Positions 36,677-47,280 of a DNA stretch of 64,000 nt are shown in pieces (the first letter of the stretch is position 1; every line of letters starts with the position of its first letter). A program made the translations under genes and the position numbers. The notes beneath the pieces were generated by a model, which searched no databases, had not been told where the DNA came from, and worked only from the letters and a program-made list of their open reading frames with translations. The DNA comes from Flavimobilis rhizosphaerae. GTDB lineage: Bacteria; Actinomycetota; Actinomycetes; Actinomycetales; Cellulomonadaceae. The DNA lies in contig NZ_JACZDF010000001.1 of assembly GCF_014852685.1 (NCBI RefSeq), forward strand, positions 248,001 to 312,000. Direction: 5' to 3'.

Positions 36677-38040
36677 AGCCCGAGCACCTGACGGACGTGC
36701 GGGTTGAGGAACGTGCCCGACGGGTCGACGTCCGCGCGCACGGCGAGGTGGTCGCCGAGGCGCGGGTAGACCGTCTCGAGGTAGTCCCGTGCGACGGCGT
36801 GCTCCTTGCCCCAGTGGGGCCGGCCCTCGTGGGCGACCATGATCTCCTGGACCGCTGCGAAGAGGCGTCTGCGGTCGGTGCGCCAGTACTGGTGGACGGC
36901 GACGTAGGCGGTGCGGCGCCCGTACGCGGTCGAGAGCCACACGTCGTCGGGCGCGGCGAACCGCACCTCCATGGGGAACGACACGTGCTCGCCCGAGCGT
37001 TCGAGCCACGTCTCGAGCTCGGCGAGGACGGCCGGCAGAGCCTCGTGGGGGACGGCCCACTCGGTCTCGTGGAAGCGCACGCGCCGTGGCGAGACGAACA
37101 CCTCGTGCGACGGCGCGGTGAACCGGCGTGCGGACAGGGCGCGCGAGCTCACGGCGTTGAGCCGTGGGATCGCGCGGGGCGCGAGGCGGCCGACGCGGTT
37201 GACGACCTCGAAGAGACCGTTGGAGAGCAGCTCGTCGTCGACGAACCCGCGGACGCGACCGAGCGGCGCGTCAGACACGGGCCGCCGGTTGTTGCGCTTG
37301 GTGAGCGCGCGGCGAGTGTGGGGGAACCAGTAGAACTCGACGTGCTCGTTGGCGGCGAGCAGGTCGTCGAGGCCGTCGAGCACGCGGTCGAGCGGCCACG
37401 GTTCCTCGCGGGCCTCGAGGACGTAGGTGGGCTCGACGGCGAGGGTGACGGCCACGAGGACGCCGAGCGTGCCGAGGCCGAGGCGCGCGGCCTCGAAGAG
37501 CTCGGGCCGCTCGGCCCGGGACGCGGTGATGCGCGTGCCGTCGGCGAGGACGAGCTCGACGGCACGCACCTGTGTCGCGAGCCCCGCGGCGACGCCGCCG
37601 GTGCCGTGGGTGCCGGTCGAGATCGCTCCGGCGACGGACTGGTGGTCGATGTCGCCGAGGTTGCCCATCGCGAGGCCGAGCCGTGCGAGCGCCCGGTTGA
37701 GGTCGTGGAGGCGCAGGCCCGCGCCGACGCGGACGGTGTGCGTCGCTCGCCCCTCGGGCGCTGCGAGCGCGACGGGCTCGTCGACGAACGCGAGGCGGTC
37801 GAGGCCGAGGAGGAGGCCGTCGGTCGCGACGAGCGGCGTGAACGAGTGGCCTCCGCCGACGACGCGCACCCCACGGCCGTCGGCGACGGCCTGCGTGACG
37901 TGGCGGGCGACGTCGGCGGCGTCGGCGGGCTCGACGAAGGCGGCGGGCCGGCACACGACAGAGCCGGACCAGTTGCGCCACGTGCCGTCAGGCGTAGGCG
38001 CGTGCGGGCGGGGGGCGCGGGAGAGGACGTCGATGGCCAC
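36673..38040 (-). CDS. FAD-linked aldonolactone oxidase (D-arabinono-1,4-lactone oxidase family)
   Basis: A 455-residue VAO-type flavoprotein. The FAD-binding PCMH domain has TWRNWSGSVVCRPAAFVEPA, VRVVGGGHSFTPLV (the His that carries covalent FAD in this family), GNLGDIDHQSVAGAISTGTH and GTLGVLVAVTLAVEP. The C-terminal ALO domain ends with RPHWGKEHAVARDYLETVYP. Known relatives oxidise L-gulono-, D-arabinono- or related lactones or polyols, so the substrate is open. It is divergent from an alanine-racemase-like gene, a pairing seen in other actinobacteria. Confidence 0.88.
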   Translation of the reverse strand: MAIDVLSRAPRPHAPTPDGTWRNWSGSVVCRPAAFVEPADAADVARHVTQAVADGRGVRVVGGGHSFTPLVATDGLLLGLDRLAFVDEPVALAAPEGRATHTVRVGAGLRLHDLNRALARLGLAMGNLGDIDHQSVAGAISTGTHGTGGVAAGLATQVRAVELVLADGTRITASRAERPELFEAARLGLGTLGVLVAVTLAVEPTYVLEAREEPWPLDRVLDGLDDLLAANEHVEFYWFPHTRRALTKRNNRRPVSDAPLGRVRGFVDDELLSNGLFEVVNRVGRLAPRAIPRLNAVSSRALSARRFTAPSHEVFVSPRRVRFHETEWAVPHEALPAVLAELETWLERSGEHVSFPMEVRFAAPDDVWLSTAYGRRTAYVAVHQYWRTDRRRLFAAVQEIMVAHEGRPHWGKEHAVARDYLETVYPRLGDHLAVRADVDPSGTFLNPHVRQVLGL

Positions 38041-38109
38041 ACCGCACTATCGGGCTCCGGCGGTCTTGCGGTCAACGCCTCGGGCGCAGGTCGCGGTATG
38101 TTCGGCGCC

Positions 38110-39294
38110 ATGAGCTCCCTGCGCTCCCGTCTCGATGCCGCGACGTCCCACCTGCCTGCGCCGCTCGCCGTCGTCGACCTCGACGTGCTCGAGGCCAACG
38201 CCGACGACCTCGTGCGGCGTGCCGGCGGCACGCCGGTGCGTCTCGCGTCGAAGTCGGTGCGGGTGCGCGCGCTCCTCGACCACGTGCTCGCCCGGCCGGG
38301 CTGGGCGGGGATCATGGCGTTCTCGCTCGCGGAGGCGCTGTGGCTCGTCGAGGAGGGGCACGGTGACGTGCTGCTCGGCTACCCGGTCGTCGACCGGACG
38401 GCGCTCGCGGCGCTCGCGGCGTCGCCCGCGGCGCGGGCGGCGGTGACGCTCATGGTCGACGACGTCGCGCAGGCCCGGCGCGCGTCGGAGGCTCTCGCGG
38501 CGACGGGCGGGCCCGACGTGCGGGTGTGCCTCGACGTCGACGCGTCGTGGCGACCAGGTGTCGGGCGCCTCCGCGTGCACCTCGGCACGCGGCGTTCGCC
38601 GTTGCACGAGGTCGGAGACGTCGTGCGGGTCGCGCGCGCGGTCGACGGGCTGCCGGGTCTCGTCGTCGGCGGGCTCATGTTCTACGAGGCGCAGGTCGCG
38701 GGCCTGCCGGACTCGAGCGCGGCCGTGCGGCTCGTCAAGGCGCGGTCCGTCGCGGATCTCGACCGGCGTCGCGGTGTCGTGCGGGCCGCGGTCGAGGACG
38801 TGCTCGGGCGCGGGCTCGACCTCGTGAACTCGGGCGGGTCGGGTTCGCTCGGGACGAGCTCGGCGGACCCGACGGTCACGGAGGTGACGGCGGGCTCGGG
38901 TCTCTACGTGCCGGGGCTGTTCGACGGCTACCGGAGCTTCGAGCCGCGGCCGTCGGCGTTCTTCGCGCTCGACGTCGTGCGTCGGCCTGCGCCGAGCCTC
39001 GCGACGCTCTTCGGCGGCGGCTACATCGCGTCGGGCCCTCCGGGGCACGCGCGCGAGCCGCGGCTCGCGCTGCCCGCGGGACTGCGGCTCACGGGGTCCG
39101 AGGGTGCGGGCGAGGTGCAGACACCCGTGCGGCTCCCGCGCGGCACGGACGTCCGGATCGGCGACCGCGTGTGGCTGCGGCACGCGAAGGCGGGCGAGCT
39201 CATGGAACGCTTCGGCGTCGTCCACCTCGTCCGTGGCGAGCGGGTCGAGGCCAGCGTGCCGACGTACCGCGGCGAGGGCCGCACGTTCGGCTGA
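38110..39294 (+). CDS. alanine racemase-like PLP enzyme (amino acid deaminase/aldolase type)
   Basis: A 394-residue fold-type III PLP protein: LAVVDLDVLEANADDLVRRA, the PLP-lysine segment RLASKSVRVR (Lys48), GLMFYEAQVAG, NSGGSGSLG and TEVTAGSGLYVPGLFDGYRS. It resembles D-threonine aldolase and D-serine dehydratase-like proteins rather than biosynthetic Alr. TATGTT ends 8 bases before the ATG at 38110; an ATG four codons upstream (38098) is also in frame. It is paired with the divergent lactone oxidase. Substrate unknown. Confidence 0.82.
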   Translation: MSSLRSRLDAATSHLPAPLAVVDLDVLEANADDLVRRAGGTPVRLASKSVRVRALLDHVLARPGWAGIMAFSLAEALWLVEEGHGDVLLGYPVVDRTALAALAASPAARAAVTLMVDDVAQARRASEALAATGGPDVRVCLDVDASWRPGVGRLRVHLGTRRSPLHEVGDVVRVARAVDGLPGLVVGGLMFYEAQVAGLPDSSAAVRLVKARSVADLDRRRGVVRAAVEDVLGRGLDLVNSGGSGSLGTSSADPTVTEVTAGSGLYVPGLFDGYRSFEPRPSAFFALDVVRRPAPSLATLFGGGYIASGPPGHAREPRLALPAGLRLTGSEGAGEVQTPVRLPRGTDVRIGDRVWLRHAKAGELMERFGVVHLVRGERVEASVPTYRGEGRTFG

Positions 39295-39360
39295 GCCCCT
39301 GCACGCCGTGGTCCCGGGCGCGGCAGAGCCGTGCGGGTGCGGGCCGATAGGCTAGGGCCT

Positions 39361-40794
39361 GTGACTCTCCGCCTCTTCGACACCGCCGCGCGCGAGCTGC
39401 GCGACCTCACGCCCCTCGAGCCGGGCAGGGTCGGCATCTACCTGTGCGGTGCGACGGTCCAGAGCGCGCCCCACGTCGGGCACATGCGCGCGGCCGTCGC
39501 GTTCGACGTCCTCGTGCGCTGGCTGCGCCGGAGCGGGCTCGACGTCACGCTCGTCCGCAACGTCACGGACATCGACGACAAGATCCTCGCGAAGGCCGAG
39601 GCCGCGGGGCGGCCGTGGTGGGCGCACGCCGCGCTCTTCGAGCGCGCGTTCACCGAGGCGTACGACGCGCTCGGCGTCGACCGCCCGACGTACGAGCCGC
39701 GCGCGACCGGTCACGTCACCGACATGGTCGACCTCATGGAGCGGCTCGTCGAGCGCGGCCACGCGTACACGACGACGCCCGGCAACGTCTTCTTCGACGT
39801 CGGCTCGTACCCTGAGTACGGGTCGCTCACGCGTCAGCGCCGCGAGGACCTCCAGCCGGCCGAGGAGACCGCGGACGCGCACGGCAAGCGTCACCCGCAT
39901 GACTTCGCGTTGTGGAAGGCCAACCGTCCGGGCGAGCCCGCGTCAGCCTCGTGGCCGACGCCGTTCGGCCCCGGACGCCCGGGCTGGCACCTCGAGTGCT
40001 CCGCGATGGCCCGCCGCTACCTCGGCGACGCGTTCGACATCCACGGCGGAGGCCTCGACCTGCGCTTCCCGCACCACGAGAACGAGCAGGCCCAGTCACG
40101 GGCCGCAGGCCTGGGCTTCGCGCAGCACTGGATGCACTCGGCGTGGGTGACGCAGGGCGGCACGAAGATGAGCAAGTCGCTCGGCAACGGGCTCGGCGTC
40201 GCCGAGCTCCTCGAGCGCGCACGCCCGGCCGCCGTCCGGTGGGCGCTCGCGACCGTCCACTACCGCTCGATGCTCGAGTGGACCGACGAGACCCTCGTGG
40301 ACGCCGAGGCCATGTGGTCGCGGCTCGAGGGCTTCGTCGAGCGTGCCTCCGAGCGTGTCACCGTGACGTCCGACGACGTCGCAGCGGCGCCCGTCCCGCA
40401 GGCGTTCGCCGACGCGATGAACGACGACCTCAACGTCTCGGTCGCGCTCGCGGTCGTCCACGAGGCGCTGCGTGCCGGCAATTCTGCGCTCGCCGCCGGC
40501 GATGACGCGGCGCTGCGTGCGGCGCTGCTCGACGTCCGTGTCATGCTCGACGTCCTCGGCCTCGACCCGGCGTCGCCCACGTGGGCCGGTGCCGCGAGCG
40601 ACGACCGAGCGCAGCGCGCGCTCGACGTCCTCGTCGAGGCCGAGCTCGCCCGCCGCGCGCAGGCGCGCGCGGACCGTGACTTCGCGACGGCCGACGCCGT
40701 GCGCGACCGCCTCGCGGCGGCCGGCGTCGTCGTCGAGGACTCTCCGACGGGGGCCCGCTGGTCCCTCGCTTCCGACTCACCGAAGGACCTCTGA
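39361..40794 (+). CDS. cysS: cysteinyl-tRNA synthetase
   Basis: Class I synthetase of 477 residues. The zinc/HIGH region [31 protein letters not shown], zinc ligands in WHLECSAMA and [11 protein letters not shown], and KMSKSLGN are all intact. Length and C-terminal anticodon domain separate it from the shorter MshC ligase. TAGGCT ends 8 bases before the GTG. It overlaps rlmB by one base (TGATG). Confidence 0.95.
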   Translation: MTLRLFDTAARELRDLTPLEPGRVGIYLCGATVQSAPHVGHMRAAVAFDVLVRWLRRSGLDVTLVRNVTDIDDKILAKAEAAGRPWWAHAALFERAFTEAYDALGVDRPTYEPRATGHVTDMVDLMERLVERGHAYTTTPGNVFFDVGSYPEYGSLTRQRREDLQPAEETADAHGKRHPHDFALWKANRPGEPASASWPTPFGPGRPGWHLECSAMARRYLGDAFDIHGGGLDLRFPHHENEQAQSRAAGLGFAQHWMHSAWVTQGGTKMSKSLGNGLGVAELLERARPAAVRWALATVHYRSMLEWTDETLVDAEAMWSRLEGFVERASERVTVTSDDVAAAPVPQAFADAMNDDLNVSVALAVVHEALRAGNSALAAGDDAALRAALLDVRVMLDVLGLDPASPTWAGAASDDRAQRALDVLVEAELARRAQARADRDFATADAVRDRLAAAGVVVEDSPTGARWSLASDSPKDL

Positions 40795-41783
40795 TGGCAG
40801 CAGGCAAGGCGAAGCGACCCGGAGCGGTCCGCAAGGCGGGCTCGAAGAAGGGCCCGAAGGTCGGGACGGGCGGGCACAGCCGGAAGGCGCTCGAGGGCAA
40901 GGGCCCGACGCCCAAGGCCGAGGACCGCTCGTACCACGTGGCCGCGAAGCGCAAGGCTGCCGCGGCCGCACGTTCGCCGCAGCGTCCCGCGGGCAAGGGT
41001 GTGCAGGCGGGGCGTCGCACGGGCGGCGGACGGTCGTCGACCCACGAGATGGTCGCGGGCCGCAACTCGGTTCTCGAGGCGCTGCGCGCGGACATCCCGG
41101 CGACGAGCCTCTACCTGGCCTCGCGCCTCGAGCAGGACGACCGTACGAAGGAGATCCTCCAGATCGCCGTCGAGCGCAACGTCAACCTTCTCGAGGTGAC
41201 GCGCACGGAGCTTGACCGGCTCACGGACGGTGCAATCCACCAGGGTGTCGCGCTCCAGGTGCCGCCGTACGAGTACGCGGACCTCGACGACCTGCTCGAC
41301 GCCGCCGCGGCGTCGGGGCGGGCGCCGCTCATCGTCGCGCTCGACCAGATCACGGACCCGCGCAACTTGGGCGCTGTGCTGCGCTCGGCGGCGGCGTTCG
41401 GCGCGCACGGTGTGCTCGTGCCCGAGCGGCGTGCGGCGCAGATGACGGCGGCCGCATGGAAGGTGTCGGCCGGTGCGGCAGCGCGGCTGCCCGTCGCGCG
41501 TGTGACGAACCTCGTGCGGGCGCTCGAGGAGGCGCGCAAGGCCGGGTGCTTCGTCGTCGGGCTCGACGCCGGTGGCGAGACGACGATCGACGCGCTGCCG
41601 TTCTCGACGGACCCGCTCGTGCTCGTCGTCGGCTCGGAGGGCAAGGGGCTCGCACGGCTCGTGCGCGAGACGTGCGACGCGATCACGTCGATCGAGATCG
41701 ACGCTGCGACCGAGTCGCTCAACGCGGGTGTCGCTGCGGGCATCGCGCTCTACGAGGTCGCTCGCACCCGCCGCAACGCCTGA
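40794..41783 (+). CDS. rlmB: 23S rRNA (guanosine(2251)-2'-O)-methyltransferase RlmB
   Basis: SpoU/TrmH (SPOUT) methyltransferase of 329 residues. The first 80 residues are a Lys/Arg/Gly-rich extension likely to aid RNA binding. The substrate-binding domain (GRNSVLEALRADIPATSLYL) and the knotted catalytic domain follow, with motifs DPRNLGAVLRSAAAFG, VLVVGSEGKGLARLV and ESLNAGVAAGIALYE. The cysS-rlmB order is conserved among actinobacteria. Confidence 0.94.
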   Translation: MAAGKAKRPGAVRKAGSKKGPKVGTGGHSRKALEGKGPTPKAEDRSYHVAAKRKAAAAARSPQRPAGKGVQAGRRTGGGRSSTHEMVAGRNSVLEALRADIPATSLYLASRLEQDDRTKEILQIAVERNVNLLEVTRTELDRLTDGAIHQGVALQVPPYEYADLDDLLDAAAASGRAPLIVALDQITDPRNLGAVLRSAAAFGAHGVLVPERRAAQMTAAAWKVSAGAAARLPVARVTNLVRALEEARKAGCFVVGLDAGGETTIDALPFSTDPLVLVVGSEGKGLARLVRETCDAITSIEIDAATESLNAGVAAGIALYEVARTRRNA

Positions 41784-41784
41784 C

Positions 41785-41979
41785 CCGCTCTCGAGCGCTC
41801 CGCGCCCACGGTCGATAGCCGATCCATACACGTCAGGCGTACCGAACTGCTATCGAGCGCTCCGCGCCCACGGCCGATAGCCGATCCGTACACGTCAGGC
41901 GTACCGACCCGCTATCGAGCGCTCCGCGCCCACGGTCGATAGCCGATCGGACCACGTGAGGTGGGCCGATCGGCTATCG
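41785..41979. repeat. 62-bp tandem repeats (family D) ending in a terminator-like hairpin
   Basis: Three copies of a 62-base unit starting TCGAGCGCTCCGCGCCCACG at 41791, 41853 and 41915, nearly identical over the first two. Each holds GATAGC and the following unit begins GCTATC, so neighbouring units can pair. The third copy ends in a 14-bp perfect stem (41937-41950 with 41966-41979). It fills the gap between the convergent rlmB and DUF4032 genes. Confidence 0.9.
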
Positions 41980-41986
41980 GAACATC

Positions 41987-43252
41987 TCAGCCCCAGCTGC
42001 CGCCGTCCTCCTGGAGCGCTGCGTCCTCGGGCGCGAGGCCGAGCAGCTGCTGCTCGTCGCGACGGTGCGCGAGGACGTTCGTCACGTAGCTCTCGACGGC
42101 CTCGGGCATCGGGACGTCGCGACGCTGCTTCTCCGAGATGTACCAGCGGTGGTCGAGGATCTCGTGGAACATCTGCGCGGCCTCGAGCTTGCCGCGCATG
42201 GTCCGTGGCACGGCACGGACGGTCGGCTCGAACACCTCGGTCACCCAGTCGTGCGCGACGAACTGCTCCTCCTCGCCCTGCCGGTCGGACGCGGCACGGT
42301 ACTCGTCGAGGTCGTTGAGGAGCCGGCGTGCCTGGTTGTCCTGGACGTCGAGGCCCGTGAGCCGCAGCAGGCGACGCGAGTGGTGGCCGGCCTCGACGAC
42401 CTTCGGCTGGATGTGCACCTTGGTGCCGTCGAGGTCCGTCGTCATCTCGAGCTCGCCGACATCGAAGCCGAGAGCGTTGAGACGCTCGATACGAGCGGCG
42501 ACGCGCCAGCGATCGGCCGCACCGAACGTCTCTTCGTCGGTGAGGGCGGCCCACAGCTCGTTGTACCGCTGCACGAGGGCGTCGCCGATCGCGATGATGT
42601 CGGTGTCCTCGTCCATGTACTCGCCCGCCTGGAGGTCCATCATCTCGCCGATGATGTTCGTGCGGGCGAGGTCCACGTCGTAGTTGCGCTGCCCGTCGGT
42701 GAGCTTCGCGTGGAGGTCACCGGTCTCGGCATCGACGAGGTACGCGGAGAAGCGGTCGGCGTCGCGCCGGAAGAGCGTGTTCGAGAGCGAAACGTCGCCC
42801 CAGTAGAAGCCGACGAGGTGGAGGCGGACGAGGAGGACGGCGAGCGCGTCGATGAGGCGCGTCGCGGTCTCGGGGCGCAGCTCCTGGCTGAAGAGCGCAC
42901 GGTAGGGCAGGGAGAACTGCAGGTGGCGCGTGATGAGGACGGCCTCAAGGGGTTCGCCGTCGTCGGCGGTGCGGCCCGTGATGACGCCGACGGGCTCGAC
43001 GCACGGCACGCCGCCGATGCGGCCGAGCTGGCGGAGCAGCTCGTACTCGCGGTGCGCGACGGTCTCGCCGATCTCCTTGACGGCGATGATGCCGCCCGAG
43101 AGTCGCACGAACCGCACGATGTGGCGGGAGATGCCGCGGGGGAGGGCCGCGAGCCGGTCGGCGGGCCATTCCTCGAGCGGGATGTTCCACGGCAGGTCGA
43201 GCAGCGCGGGGTCGGGGTCGGCTGCGGTGATCTGCAGGCGTTGGAGCGGCAC
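41987..43252 (-). CDS. DUF4032 domain-containing protein with kinase-like N-terminal region
   Basis: A 421-residue actinobacterial protein. The N-terminal half resembles a lipopolysaccharide-kinase/protein-kinase-like fold (GGIIAVKEIGETVAHREYEL, with a plausible ATP Lys; LVRLHLVGFYWGDVSLSNTL, a catalytic-loop-like WGDxSxxN; YLVDAETGDLH, a DFG-like metal site). The C-terminal half is DUF4032 (FDVGELEMTTDLDGTKVHIQ, RWYISEKQRRDVPMPEAVES). Substrate unknown. The GTG start lies 33 bases from three short hairpin-forming repeats (family F). Confidence 0.88.
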   Translation of the reverse strand: MPLQRLQITAADPDPALLDLPWNIPLEEWPADRLAALPRGISRHIVRFVRLSGGIIAVKEIGETVAHREYELLRQLGRIGGVPCVEPVGVITGRTADDGEPLEAVLITRHLQFSLPYRALFSQELRPETATRLIDALAVLLVRLHLVGFYWGDVSLSNTLFRRDADRFSAYLVDAETGDLHAKLTDGQRNYDVDLARTNIIGEMMDLQAGEYMDEDTDIIAIGDALVQRYNELWAALTDEETFGAADRWRVAARIERLNALGFDVGELEMTTDLDGTKVHIQPKVVEAGHHSRRLLRLTGLDVQDNQARRLLNDLDEYRAASDRQGEEEQFVAHDWVTEVFEPTVRAVPRTMRGKLEAAQMFHEILDHRWYISEKQRRDVPMPEAVESYVTNVLAHRRDEQQLLGLAPEDAALQEDGGSWG

Positions 43253-43284
43253 GGTGTCCTCGTTCGGTCGCGGCGGGCGGGCGC

Positions 43285-43354
43285 GGGTGCGGCGAGCATC
43301 CGCATGCGGGGTGCGGCGAGCACCCGCGGGTGGGTGCGACGAGCACCCTCACCC
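43285..43354. repeat. three tandem 23-24 bp hairpin-forming repeats (family F) before the DUF4032 gene
   Basis: GGGTGCGGCGAGCATCC, GGGTGCGGCGAGCACCC and GGGTGCGACGAGCACCC start at 43285, 43309 and 43332. Each is itself an inverted repeat (GGGTGC/GCACCC around five bases). They occupy the promoter side of the DUF4032 gene, 30-100 bases before its start. Confidence 0.85.
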
Positions 43355-43374
43355 AGCATAGGGAGCAGGAACGC

Positions 43375-43413
43375 CGCAGGGGCGGCCCGGCGTGCTGCCG
43401 GACCGCCCCTGCG
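43375..43413 (-). terminator. terminator hairpin after the MsmX/UgpC-type ATPase gene
   Basis: A 16-bp stem with one mismatch (43375-43390 with 43398-43413, core CGCAGGGGCGG), just past the stop of the minus-strand ATPase gene. Confidence 0.75.
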
Positions 43414-43424
43414 TGCGCTGTACG

Positions 43425-44549
<1,125 letters not shown>

Positions 44550-44714
44550 GGTGGTAACCGTTCCCTTCACCGGCAGGTACGTGCCGGACGATCCGTCGTG
44601 AAGAGTGTCAGCGTTGATTCGATTGTGCGTCGTCTCTGACACGGACCGCGCGTCGGCGCGTGGTCCGCCGCCTATCCTGCCACAGGTCTGGGTGTGCGGG
44701 CTGCGGGACCTAGG

Positions 44715-45545
44715 TCACGGACCGAGTTCACCCGTCCGCGGAGCCTGTGAGGTGGTGACCGCGCCGCCGACGTGTGCGAGCACGCTGGCTGCCGCCGCCG
44801 TCCCGGGCACGCGGAACCGGGCAACGGTGTCGCCCGGTCCGACGCGGACTGTGACGTCGTCGGGCCCGAGGACGGCGAACGCACGCTCGTCGGTGACGTC
44901 GTCGCCGAGGTAGAGCGTGCGGGCCGCGTCGGTCTCGGCGCCGAGCGCCGTGAGCGCGGCGCCCTTCGACGTTGTGACGACGTTGCAGTCGACGACGTCC
45001 TTGCCGAGCATCGCGTCGACGCCGAGCGCGCGGACCTGCGCGAGGGCGTCGGCGCGCAGCTCCTCGGCGCGCTCGTGCGCCACGAGACGGACGTGGAGGA
45101 CGGCGGACGTCGGCTTGCGCTCGACCCACGCGCCGTCGGCGCGTGCGGCGACGTCCTTGAGCGTCGTGACGACCGCCTCGAGACGGGCCGAGTCGGCGGC
45201 TGGCAGGTCGAGGGGCCGGGCGTCGAGCGTCCCGTCGGGTGCGACGATGCCCCGCTCGGCACCGTGCGAGCCGATGAGCACCGTCCCTGCGGGGGCGCTG
45301 GACAGTCGCGCGAGCGTCGCGACGTCGCGTCCCGAGACGAGCGCGAGGACGACGTGCTCGCCGGCGCGGGCGAGCACTGTGAGTGCTGCCGTGGCCTCGG
45401 GGCGCGGCCGGGACGCCTCGGGGTCGTCGACGAGGTCGGCGAGGACCCCGTCGAAGTCGGACGCGACGAGGACGGTCCGCCCGGCGCGCGTGAGAGCGGC
45501 GAGGTCGTCGAGCGCGGCGGCGAGGTCGGCGGGCAGGGCTGTCAC
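44715..45545 (-). CDS. otsB: trehalose-6-phosphate phosphatase
   Basis: HAD-family phosphatase of 276 residues finishing trehalose synthesis. Motif I LVASDFDGVLADLVDDP (nucleophile Asp), LALVSGRDVATLA (motif II), GSHGAERG, KGAALTAL (Lys) and LGDDVTDERAFAVL (motif IV) are present. The GTG start overlaps the otsA stop, so the two are made together. Confidence 0.94.
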   Translation of the reverse strand: MTALPADLAAALDDLAALTRAGRTVLVASDFDGVLADLVDDPEASRPRPEATAALTVLARAGEHVVLALVSGRDVATLARLSSAPAGTVLIGSHGAERGIVAPDGTLDARPLDLPAADSARLEAVVTTLKDVAARADGAWVERKPTSAVLHVRLVAHERAEELRADALAQVRALGVDAMLGKDVVDCNVVTTSKGAALTALGAETDAARTLYLGDDVTDERAFAVLGPDDVTVRVGPGDTVARFRVPGTAAAASVLAHVGGAVTTSQAPRTGELGP

Positions 45546-47059
45546 GCAGGCGCCCCCGAGACGTTCGCGTACGAGTCGGGGTGACGCTCCTCGAGGGACG
45601 TGTCGGCGTGCGTCGACGTGCCCCGCACGACATCGAGGAACGTGCGCGACCACAGCGCGACGTCGTTCTCGAGCACCTGCTTGCGCAGCCGTCGCATGCG
45701 GGTGCGCATCTCGCGCCGCGGCATTGACGCCGCCCGCATCATCGTCGCCTTGAGGCCGTCGATGTCGTGGGGGTTGCACAGGAGCGCACCGCGGGCGAGC
45801 TCGTCGGCGGCGCCCGTGAACTCGGAGAGCACGAGGACGCCGGACTCGTCGGAGCGGGCGGCGACGTACTCCTTGGCGACGAGGTTCATGCCGTCGCGCA
45901 GCGACGTGACGAGCATGACGTCGGCGGCGCAGCACAGCGCCGCCATCTCCTCGGCCGGGTAGGAGTGGTGCATGTAGTGGACCGCGGTGTGCCCGAAGTC
46001 GGCGACCTCGCCGTTGATGCGCCCGACGAGTCCTTCGACCTCCTCGCGCAGCTGCATGTACGCGCCGACGTTCTCACGGCTGGGGCTCGCGACCTGAACG
46101 AGCGTCACGGAGGAGACGTCGACGGTGCCGTCCTCGACGAGCTCGCCGAACGCCTTGATGCGGTGGCGGATGCCCTTGGTGTAGTCGAGGCGGTCGACGC
46201 CGAGCATGATGACCTCGGGGTCCCCGAGCTCGTGGCGGATCTCGCGGGCGCGGGCCTGGACCTCGGGGGTGCGGGCGAGGGCGTCGAACGAGCTCGCGTC
46301 GATCGAGATGGGGAACGCGCCGGCTCGGACCTCGCGCGTGCCGCCGTCGGCGTCCGGGACGACGACGTGGTGGCGGCGGGTCGTGCGTGCCGTGAGGCGG
46401 CGGACTGCCCGCAGGAAGTTCGCGGCGTCCGCCGTGCGCTGGAAGCCGACGACGTCCGCGCCGAGGAGACCTTCGAGCACCTGGCTGCGCCACGGGAGCT
46501 GAGCGAAGAGCTCGACGGGCGGGAACGGGATGTGGTTGAAGAAGCCGATGCGGAGGTCGGGCCGCAGACGGCGGAGGATCGCGGGGACGAGCTGGAGCTG
46601 GTAGTCCTGCACCCAGACGACGCCGCCGGGCGCCGCGACGTCCGCGGCGGCGCGCGCGAAGCGTTCGTTGACCTCCTGGTAGGTGTCCCACCATGCGCGG
46701 TGGTACTTCGGCGGCGCGATGACGTCGTGGTAGAGGGGCCACAGGGTGTCGTTGGAGAAGCCCTCGTAGTAGCGCTCGACCTCGCCCGCGGACAGGGTGA
46801 CGGGGACGCAGCGGATGCCGCTCGCGTCGAACGGCTCGTGCTCGACGTCGGCGGCGCCCGCCCAGCCGACCCAGGCGCCCTCGTCGGCCTCCATGAGCGG
46901 GGCGATCGCGGTGACGAGCCCGCCGGGGGCCCTGCGCCACGTCGTCGTGCCGTCGGGCTGGACTGTGTGGTCGACGGGAAGGCGGTTGGCGACGACGACG
47001 AGGTCGTAGCCGTCGTCCGTCGTGCTCGTCGTGGGGGCGCTGCTGAGGTCCTCGGTCAT
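45542..47059 (-). CDS. otsA: trehalose-6-phosphate synthase
   Basis: GT20 transferase joining glucose from UDP/ADP-glucose to glucose 6-phosphate. The 505 residues contain VVVANRLPVDHTV, RRAPGGLVTAIAPLM, WVGWAG, VWVQDYQLQLVPAILRRLRP, FFNHIPFPPVELFAQLPW, MLGVDRLDYTKGIRHRIKAF and SLRDGMNLVAKEYVAARS. All are standard GT-B donor and acceptor motifs. otsA and otsB form an operon; trehalose serves as osmoprotectant and reserve. Confidence 0.96.
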   Translation of the reverse strand: MTEDLSSAPTTSTTDDGYDLVVVANRLPVDHTVQPDGTTTWRRAPGGLVTAIAPLMEADEGAWVGWAGAADVEHEPFDASGIRCVPVTLSAGEVERYYEGFSNDTLWPLYHDVIAPPKYHRAWWDTYQEVNERFARAAADVAAPGGVVWVQDYQLQLVPAILRRLRPDLRIGFFNHIPFPPVELFAQLPWRSQVLEGLLGADVVGFQRTADAANFLRAVRRLTARTTRRHHVVVPDADGGTREVRAGAFPISIDASSFDALARTPEVQARAREIRHELGDPEVIMLGVDRLDYTKGIRHRIKAFGELVEDGTVDVSSVTLVQVASPSRENVGAYMQLREEVEGLVGRINGEVADFGHTAVHYMHHSYPAEEMAALCCAADVMLVTSLRDGMNLVAKEYVAARSDESGVLVLSEFTGAADELARGALLCNPHDIDGLKATMMRAASMPRREMRTRMRRLRKQVLENDVALWSRTFLDVVRGTSTHADTSLEERHPDSYANVSGAPA

Positions 47060-47280
47060 GCGTCTTCCGCTCCTCCGTGGTACGTGCCGTCCCTGCGCGC
47101 GCGTCGCACCGGGGCGGCGACTCTGCTCGGCGCGACGCCTGCTGGTGCGCGGCGTCGGCTCCGGGCCTCACCCTACCTGGGGAGACGTTGACCGTCCTGG
47201 GGAGAAACCATGGGGTCGCTCCCGGGCGGGGACGGCGTGTGCCGGGCGCGGCTGCGGACCCGCTCGGTTAGGTTGCGAGG

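Noticed and set aside
39361-40794. cysS as MshC (mycothiol ligase)
   Set aside because: The length of 477 residues with a full anticodon domain fits CysS; MshC proteins are shorter.
41785-41979. Tandem repeats considered as a CRISPR array
   Set aside because: The 62-base units are contiguous with no unique spacers, there are only three, and no cas genes are present.
44605-44642. GTGTCAG/CTGACAC inverted repeat upstream of the MsmX/UgpC-type ATPase gene as an operator
   Set aside because: Seven-base arms 24 bases apart are not rare in a window this size, and no regulator gene is adjacent.
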